Below, in pieces: positions 58,973-64,000 of a stretch of 64,000 bases of DNA (position 1 is the stretch's first letter; each line of letters starts with the position of its first letter). The DNA is from Bradyrhizobium sp. CB3481. Its GTDB lineage: Bacteria; Pseudomonadota; Alphaproteobacteria; Rhizobiales; Xanthobacteraceae. Position numbers and translations under genes: made by a program. The DNA is taken from NCBI RefSeq assembly GCF_029714305.1, contig NZ_CP121647.1, positions 1,446,501-1,510,500 on the forward strand. The letters run 5' to 3'. The notes under the pieces were generated by a model. That model ran no database searches. It was not told where the DNA came from and saw nothing but the letters and a program-made list of their open reading frames with translations.

Positions 58973-58990
58973 TTGGCACGTGTCTTGAAT
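58973..58990 (+). promoter_or_regulatory. Sigma-54 promoter for nirB-nirD-nasA
   Basis: TTGGCACG-N4-TTGAAT: the -24 box is exact and the -12 box has GA in place of GC with correct spacing. Expected start near 58999, leaving a ~127-base leader before the nirB ATG. The leader contains short GC-rich hairpins (for example GCCC-GCCGAT-GGGC at 59029-59042). Confidence 0.72.
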
Positions 58991-59125
58991 ACGTGAGAAC
59001 TCGATCGTCATAGCCGACGAGTCTCTGCCCGCCGATGGGCGCTCCCAATCAACCAATATCGTTTGCCGATCGTCGATGCAGGGCTGCGTCGCCGACCGGG
59101 GCCGTCGGAACCTGGATCAGAGAGC

Positions 59126-61585
59126 ATGCTCGATAAAGTGACTAAGCAAAAGTTGGTGGTGATCGGCAACGGCATGGCCGGCATTCGCACGGTCGAGGTG
59201 CTGCTCGAACGTGCGCCCGATCTCTACGACATCACCGTGTTCGGCTCCGAGCCATACGGCAACTACAATCGCATCCTGCTGTCGCCCGTGCTCGCCGGCG
59301 AAAAGACTGTCAACGATATCATGCTCAACACCGAGCAGTGGTACGAGGATAATGGGATCACGCTGCGCAAGGGCGAAATGATCGAGATGATCGATCGGCG
59401 CACCTGCGAGGTCGTCACCGTGGAAGGCGCGCGGGTCCCTTACGACCGTCTCCTGATCGCGACCGGCTCCAACCCGATCATGCTGCCGCTGCCGGGCAAG
59501 GACCTGCCAGGTGTCATCGGCTTCCGCGACATTCAGGACGTCGAGCGTATGGTTCATGCGTCGACGAACTACAAGAATGCCGTCGTGATCGGCGGCGGCC
59601 TGCTTGGCCTCGAAGCCGCCAACGGACTGATGAAGCGGGGCATGAACGTCACGGTCGTGCACCTCCTCGATACGCTGATGGAGCGCCAGCTCGACCAGGT
59701 CGCGGGTGGGCTCTTGCGCAAGTCGCTGGAAGAGCGCGGCATGGTGTTCAAGATGCCGGCGCAGACGGAAGCGATCCTCGGCACGGATCGCGTCACCGGC
59801 GTTCGCTTCGCCGATGGTGAGGAAATCCCCGCCGATCTTGTCGTGATGGCGGTCGGCATCCGTCCGAATGTCGAGCTGGCGCGCAAGGCCGGTCTCTATT
59901 GCGAGCGCGGCATCGTTGTCTCCGACACCATGCAGACCTATGACGGGCGGATCTACGCCGTCGGCGAATGCGTGCAGCACCGCCGCCAGACCTACGGTCT
60001 CGTGGCGCCCTTGTTCGACCAGGCCAAGGTCTGCGCCAATCATCTCGCCATGAAGGGCTTTGCCACCTATGACGGTTCGGTCGTTTCGACCAAACTGAAG
60101 GTGACCGGGATCGACCTGTTCTCCGCGGGCGACTTCGCGCCGGGCGCGGACAAGGAAGAGATCGTGATGCAGGACGCCTCCCGCGGCGTCTACAAGCGGA
60201 TCATTCTGCGCGACAAGAAGATCGTCGGTGCCGTGCTCTATGGCGATACCATCGACGGCCCCTGGTACTTCCAGCATCTGCGCGACGGCACCGATGTCTC
60301 GCACATGCGCGAGCGGCTGGTGTTCGGCGCCGCCAATCTCGGCGATGGCGGCCATAGCGGCAAGAATTCGGTCGCCGCGATGAGCGACGACACAGAAATC
60401 TGCGGATGCAACGGCGTCTGCAAGGGGACGATCGTCAAGGCGATCAGCGAAAAGAAGCTGTTCACGATCGACGACGTGCGTGCCCACACCAAGGCGTCGT
60501 CCTCGTGCGGCTCATGTACCGGCCTCGTCGAGCAGGTTCTCGCCTTCACGCTCGGCGGCGACTATTCGGCGGCCCCGAAGGTCAAGCCGATGTGCGCCTG
60601 CACCGATCACAGCCATGACGACGCCCGCCGCGTCATCATCGAGAACGGATTGAAGACCATTCCCGATGTCATGAAGTTCATGGACTGGAAGACACCGAAC
60701 GGCTGCCACTCCTGCCGGCCCGCGCTGAACTACTATCTGCTCGCCACCTGGCCGGGGGAATATCGCGACGATCAGCAGTCGCGCTACATCAACGAGCGCG
60801 TCCATGCCAACATCCAGAAGGACGGAACCTATTCGGTGGTGCCGCGGATGTGGGGCGGCGTCACGACGCCGGACGAACTGCGCGCCATCGCCGATGTTGC
60901 CGACAAGTTCAACATTCCAACCGTCAAGGTGACCGGCGGACAGCGCATCGACCTGCTCGGCGTCAAGAAGGAGGACCTGCCCGCGGTCTGGTCCGACCTC
61001 AACAAGGCCGGCATGGTGTCGGGCCACGCCTATGCCAAGGGACTGCGCACGGTGAAGACCTGCGTCGGTTCGGAATGGTGCCGCTTCGGCACGCAGGATT
61101 CGACCGGCCTCGGCGTCAAGCTCGAAAAGTTCATGTGGGGCTCGTGGACGCCGGCTAAGGTGAAACTTGCGGTCTCCGGCTGTCCACGCAATTGCGCGGA
61201 GGCGACCTGCAAGGATGTCGGCGTCGTCTGCGTCGATTCCGGCTACGAGATCCATTTTGCCGGCGCCGCGGGCCTTCACATCAAGGGCACCGAGTTCCTG
61301 ACCAAGGTGGCGACCGAGGAAGAGACGCTCGAAATCATCGCCGCGCTGACACAGCTCTATCGCGAGCAGGGCTGGTATCTGGAGCGCATGTACAAATGGT
61401 GCGACCGGGTCGGTCTCGACGCCATCCGCAAGCAGGTGGTCGACGACATCGCCAACCGCAAGGCGCTGTTCGGACGCTTCGCCCATTCGCAGCAATTCTC
61501 GCAGAGCGATCCCTGGGCGGCGCGCGCCGAGCGCGGCGTCGATCGCAACGAATTCACCCCGCTGGCGGAGCTGGAACTGGCATGA
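59126..61585 (+). CDS. nirB: NirB, large subunit of NADH-dependent assimilatory nitrite reductase
   Basis: 819 residues from ATG 59126. FAD/NAD domains: KLVVIGNGMAGIRTVEVLLE (about 8-27) and NAVVIGGGLLGLEAANGL. A BFD-like [2Fe-2S] domain at ~425-470 has CGCNGVCKGTIVKAI and SSSCGSCTG. A second, related Cys pair set at ~490-535 has MCACTDHSHDD and GCHSCRPALNYYLL. The C-terminal siroheme/[4Fe-4S] reductase has CVGSEWCRFGTQDS near 645 and SGCPRNCAEATCKD near 685 (C-x5-C ... C-x3-C). It makes ammonia from nitrite in the cytoplasm. It overlaps nirD by 4 bp. Confidence 0.97.
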   Translation: MLDKVTKQKLVVIGNGMAGIRTVEVLLERAPDLYDITVFGSEPYGNYNRILLSPVLAGEKTVNDIMLNTEQWYEDNGITLRKGEMIEMIDRRTCEVVTVEGARVPYDRLLIATGSNPIMLPLPGKDLPGVIGFRDIQDVERMVHASTNYKNAVVIGGGLLGLEAANGLMKRGMNVTVVHLLDTLMERQLDQVAGGLLRKSLEERGMVFKMPAQTEAILGTDRVTGVRFADGEEIPADLVVMAVGIRPNVELARKAGLYCERGIVVSDTMQTYDGRIYAVGECVQHRRQTYGLVAPLFDQAKVCANHLAMKGFATYDGSVVSTKLKVTGIDLFSAGDFAPGADKEEIVMQDASRGVYKRIILRDKKIVGAVLYGDTIDGPWYFQHLRDGTDVSHMRERLVFGAANLGDGGHSGKNSVAAMSDDTEICGCNGVCKGTIVKAISEKKLFTIDDVRAHTKASSSCGSCTGLVEQVLAFTLGGDYSAAPKVKPMCACTDHSHDDARRVIIENGLKTIPDVMKFMDWKTPNGCHSCRPALNYYLLATWPGEYRDDQQSRYINERVHANIQKDGTYSVVPRMWGGVTTPDELRAIADVADKFNIPTVKVTGGQRIDLLGVKKEDLPAVWSDLNKAGMVSGHAYAKGLRTVKTCVGSEWCRFGTQDSTGLGVKLEKFMWGSWTPAKVKLAVSGCPRNCAEATCKDVGVVCVDSGYEIHFAGAAGLHIKGTEFLTKVATEEETLEIIAALTQLYREQGWYLERMYKWCDRVGLDAIRKQVVDDIANRKALFGRFAHSQQFSQSDPWAARAERGVDRNEFTPLAELELA

Positions 61586-61917
61586 CCAAATGGATCGAAA
61601 TCGGGGCGCTGAACGATATTCCGGTTCTCGGCTCGCGCGTGGTGCGAACTGCCGGTGGTGACATCGCGGTGTTCCGGACCAGCGACGACGAAGTCTTCGC
61701 GCTTGACGATCGTTGCCCGCACAAGGGCGGGCCGTTGTCGCAAGGCATCGTCCACAACAAGCGTGTCACCTGTCCGCTGCATAACTTCGTCATCGAGCTC
61801 AGAAGCGGTGCAGCGGTTGCACCCGATGAGGGATGCACACGCGCGCACCCGACCAAAGTGGAGAATGGCATCGTCTGGCTTGGCATCCAGGCGGCAGCGA
61901 CCGTGCCTGCCGAGTGA
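61582..61917 (+). CDS. nirD: NirD, small Rieske-type subunit of nitrite reductase
   Basis: 111 residues, starting at ATG 61582 within the nirB stop (ATGA). The Rieske-like fold carries the [2Fe-2S] ligands in DDRCPHKGGPLSQGIVHNKRVTCPLHNF (C-x-H ... C-x2-H). Some NirD proteins lack these ligands; here all four are present. Forms the holoenzyme with NirB. 12 bp before nasA. Confidence 0.95.
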   Translation: MTKWIEIGALNDIPVLGSRVVRTAGGDIAVFRTSDDEVFALDDRCPHKGGPLSQGIVHNKRVTCPLHNFVIELRSGAAVAPDEGCTRAHPTKVENGIVWLGIQAAATVPAE

Positions 61918-61929
61918 GGGTGATCGCCC

Positions 61930-64000
61930 GTGGCAGTGAAGACAACCTGTCCGTATTGCGGCGTCGGCTGCGGCGTCATCGCTGACAGGGACGCTGCCGG
62001 CACGGTGACCGTCCGCGGCGATCCGCTTCATCCTGCCAATTTCGGAAAGCTGTGCGGGAAGGGCTCGGCGCTCGCCGAGACCGTCGGCCTTGAGGGGCGG
62101 CTGCTCTCGCCTGTCGTCAATGGGCAGGAGGCGGGCTGGGCTGCCGCGCTCGATCATGTCGCGGAGGGATTTGGCAGGATCATCCGCGAGCATGGCCCTG
62201 ATGCGGTGGCGTTCTACGTCTCCGGCCAAATACTGACCGAGGACTATTACGTCATCAACAAGCTCGCCAAGGGCTTCATCGGCACCGCCAATATCGACAC
62301 CAATTCCCGGCTTTGCATGGCATCGAGCGTGGCGGGCCACAAGCGCGCGTTCGGCAGCGACACCGTCCCGGGCTGCTATGAGGATCTCGAAACCGCCGAT
62401 CTTCTGGTCCTGGTCGGCTCCAATGCCGCCTGGTGCCATCCGATTCTCTATCAGCGCATGATGGCCGCCAAAGCCAATAACCCGGCGTGCCGCGTCGTCG
62501 TCGTCGACCCCCGGCGAACCGCGACATGTGACGGCGCCGACCTGCATCTGCCACTTCGTTCCGGCAGCGATTCCGTGCTGTTCAACGGGCTGCTCGCGCA
62601 TCTTGCGTCGCAAGGCGCGATCGATCGTGCATTCGTGGAGGGCTGCACTACTGGCGCCGAGGCGGCGCTTCAGAACGTCGCCGGCCAGACGGTTGCGCAG
62701 ACTGCGGAGATCTGCGGCCTGTCGGAGGGCGCGGTGGCGCTGTTCTTCGACTGGTTTGCCAGGAACGAACGGGTCGTCACGCTCTATTCGCAGGGCATCA
62801 ACCAGTCGAGCAGCGGCGTTGATAAGGTCAATTCGATCATCAACTGTCATCTGCTGACCGGCCGGATCGGGCGGCCCGGCATGGGCCCGTTCTCGCTGAC
62901 CGGGCAGCCCAACGCGATGGGCGGGCGGGAAGTCGGCGGGCTGGCCAATCAATTGGCCGCCCACATGGAGATCGAGAATCCTGGGCACCGCGATATCGTC
63001 AAACGCTTCTGGCAGTCGCCTGTCATCGCCGACAAGCAGGGCCTCAAGGCCGTCGACATGTTCGACGCGATCGCCGATGGGCGCATCAAGGCGGTTTGGA
63101 TCATGTCGACCAATCCGCTGGTCAGCCTGCCGGATGCCGATCGCGTGCGCTGCGCGCTCGACGCCTGCGAACTCGTCGTCGTCTCCGATTGCATGCGCCA
63201 TACCGACACCACGCGACATGCCCATGTGTTGCTGCCCGCGCTTACCTGGGGTGAAAAGGACGGCACCGTCACCAATTCCGAGCGCCGCATCTCGCGGCAA
63301 CGTCGGTTCCTGCCGGCGCCCGGTGAGGCGAGGGCCGATTGGCAGGTCGTCTGCGACGTCGCGAAGCGTATGGGCTTTCCCGGATTTGACTATCCGAGCG
63401 CGGCTGCGATCTTTCGCGAGCACGCCGGGCTTTCCAGTTTCGAGAATGACGGAACGCGCGATTTCGATCTCTCCGCGCTGCAGACGCTGGACGATCGCGC
63501 CTATGACGCGCTGACCCCGATCCAATGGCCGGTGACGCGGGAATATCCGACCGGCACGCCGCGGATGTTCGAGACGCGCGAGTTCTTCACGCCCGACCGC
63601 AAGGCCCGTTTCGTACCGGTGACGCCGCGCGCCGCGATAAATGCGACCAGCCGCGACTATCCCTTGGTGCTCAATACCGGCCGGGTCCGCGATCAGTGGC
63701 ATACGATGACGCGGACTGGAAAATCGCCGCGGCTGCTTGCCCATATCTTCGAACCTTATGCCGAATTCCATCCTGACGATGCGCGGATGGCCGGCGTCGA
63801 GAACGGCGGGCTGGCGCGGCTGACCAGCCCATGGGGTGAGATGGTGGCGCGCGTCGTCGTCACCGCCGATCAGCGCCGCGGCTGCGTGTTCGTGCCGATG
63901 CACTGGAACGGCGAGTATGCCGGCGACGGCCGGGTCAATGCGCTGGTCAATCCGGCGACCGATCCGATATCCGGACAGCCTGAGTCCAAGCACACGCCGG
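61930..64000 (+). CDS. nasA: Assimilatory nitrate reductase catalytic subunit (right end cut)
   Basis: 690 codons visible from GTG 61930; the gene runs off the window. The N-terminal [4Fe-4S] motif is CPYCGVGCGV with Cys7, Cys10, Cys14 and Cys42 (LCGKG). The Mo-bis-MGD domains follow: NIDTNSRLCMASSVAGHKRAFGSD (with the Mo-ligand-region Cys), LLVLVGSNAAWCHPILYQR, GLFSL-type TGQPNAMGGREVGGLANQLAAH, and LPALTWGEKDGTVTNSERRISRQRR. NTGRVRDQWHTMTRTGKSPRL begins the C-terminal dinucleotide-binding domain. Cytoplasmic enzyme with no Tat signal, reducing nitrate to nitrite for NirBD. Called nasC in Bradyrhizobium literature. No flavodoxin or NADPH domain is seen in the visible part. Confidence 0.95.
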   Translation, partial: MAVKTTCPYCGVGCGVIADRDAAGTVTVRGDPLHPANFGKLCGKGSALAETVGLEGRLLSPVVNGQEAGWAAALDHVAEGFGRIIREHGPDAVAFYVSGQILTEDYYVINKLAKGFIGTANIDTNSRLCMASSVAGHKRAFGSDTVPGCYEDLETADLLVLVGSNAAWCHPILYQRMMAAKANNPACRVVVVDPRRTATCDGADLHLPLRSGSDSVLFNGLLAHLASQGAIDRAFVEGCTTGAEAALQNVAGQTVAQTAEICGLSEGAVALFFDWFARNERVVTLYSQGINQSSSGVDKVNSIINCHLLTGRIGRPGMGPFSLTGQPNAMGGREVGGLANQLAAHMEIENPGHRDIVKRFWQSPVIADKQGLKAVDMFDAIADGRIKAVWIMSTNPLVSLPDADRVRCALDACELVVVSDCMRHTDTTRHAHVLLPALTWGEKDGTVTNSERRISRQRRFLPAPGEARADWQVVCDVAKRMGFPGFDYPSAAAIFREHAGLSSFENDGTRDFDLSALQTLDDRAYDALTPIQWPVTREYPTGTPRMFETREFFTPDRKARFVPVTPRAAINATSRDYPLVLNTGRVRDQWHTMTRTGKSPRLLAHIFEPYAEFHPDDARMAGVENGGLARLTSPWGEMVARVVVTADQRRGCVFVPMHWNGEYAGDGRVNALVNPATDPISGQPESKHTP

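Noticed and set aside
59029..59042. GCCC-GCCGAT-GGGC hairpin as an ANTAR/NasT antiterminator hexaloop
   Set aside because: The loop is six bases with G at position 4 but lacks A at position 1, and no clear second hexaloop with a terminator stem was found. Kept only as a possibility in the leader note.
61357..63993. 878-codon minus-strand frame opposite nirB end, nirD and nasA
   Set aside because: Its length is striking, but it spans three well-supported genes on the other strand. Its residues (Arg/His/Asp/Gly-rich) are those of a shadow frame.

Overview
The window reads as a chromosomal segment of an alphaproteobacterium of the Bradyrhizobium/Rhodopseudomonas type. Support comes from the GC-rich, densely packed codon use, the Caulobacter-like flagellar cluster with flbD and a SciP/DUF1153 gene, a PmtA-type lipid methyltransferase, the many branched-chain-amino-acid-type (HAAT) ABC and TctC/Bug transport genes, and an assimilatory nitrate cluster containing a phosphatase-kinase fusion. 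Genus-level placement is inference from gene content; no rRNA is present.

Layout. 1-8.2 kb (minus strand): flagellar genes in transcription order fliK, flgD, sciP, strong terminator, fliF, fliG, fliH, fliN, flbD (cut by the left edge). 8.5-10.8 kb (plus): mnmA, a pmtA-like methyltransferase and a small secreted protein. 10.9-14.6 kb: a tRNA-Met(CAT) whose 3' end is repeated as a 13-bp direct repeat at 14.6 kb, enclosing a TetR regulator, an M20 amidohydrolase and an omega-aminotransferase, which looks like a small island without an integrase. 14.7-22.1 kb: an EmrAB-type efflux pair, a frameshifted tetR, an Lrp regulator, a methionine-gamma-lyase-like gene with two frame breaks, an adenosine/adenine deaminase, and a second, intact copy of the same tetR. 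The two tetR copies form ~630-bp direct repeats. 22.3-26.1 kb: a three-subunit PaoABC-like molybdenum hydroxylase behind a promoter with an operator-like palindrome in its spacer. 26.2-29 kb: a LysR regulator with a 15-bp palindrome at its start, an NTF2-like protein, three very small membrane proteins and a conserved-looking small protein.

29-44.3 kb is a catabolic region. A minus-strand run of eleven genes reads, in transcription order: a 3-hydroxyisobutyrate-dehydrogenase-like enzyme, a MmgE/PrpD protein, LivH, a LivM-LivG fusion, LivF, two tandem paralogous binding proteins, a PcaC-like decarboxylase, an SDR, a GntR regulator and a TctC binding protein. Facing away from it is a plus-strand set with a second MmgE/PrpD, a second PcaC-like protein and a metallo-beta-lactamase-fold hydrolase, closed by a convergent second TctC protein. 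44.5-55.4 kb: a class III cyclase, a probable phosphonopyruvate hydrolase, then an RpiR regulator plus SDR diverging from a six-gene HAAT transporter operon (including an ABC-like protein with no signature motif) and an aldehyde dehydrogenase. 55.5-64 kb: nitrate assimilation, with narK-type transporter and phosphatase-kinase on the minus strand and nirB, nirD, nasA (cut by the right edge) on the plus strand. Sigma-54-type promoters flank the shared 640-bp intergenic region.

The most interesting points are the probable phosphonopyruvate hydrolase next to an uncharacterised RpiR/SDR/HAAT/aldehyde dehydrogenase unit, the signature-less ABC protein, the paired catabolic cluster, the tRNA-bounded mini-island, the duplicated and decaying tetR, the paired sigma-54 promoters and the small membrane protein cluster. 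All functional calls come from reading motifs by eye; no database search was run.
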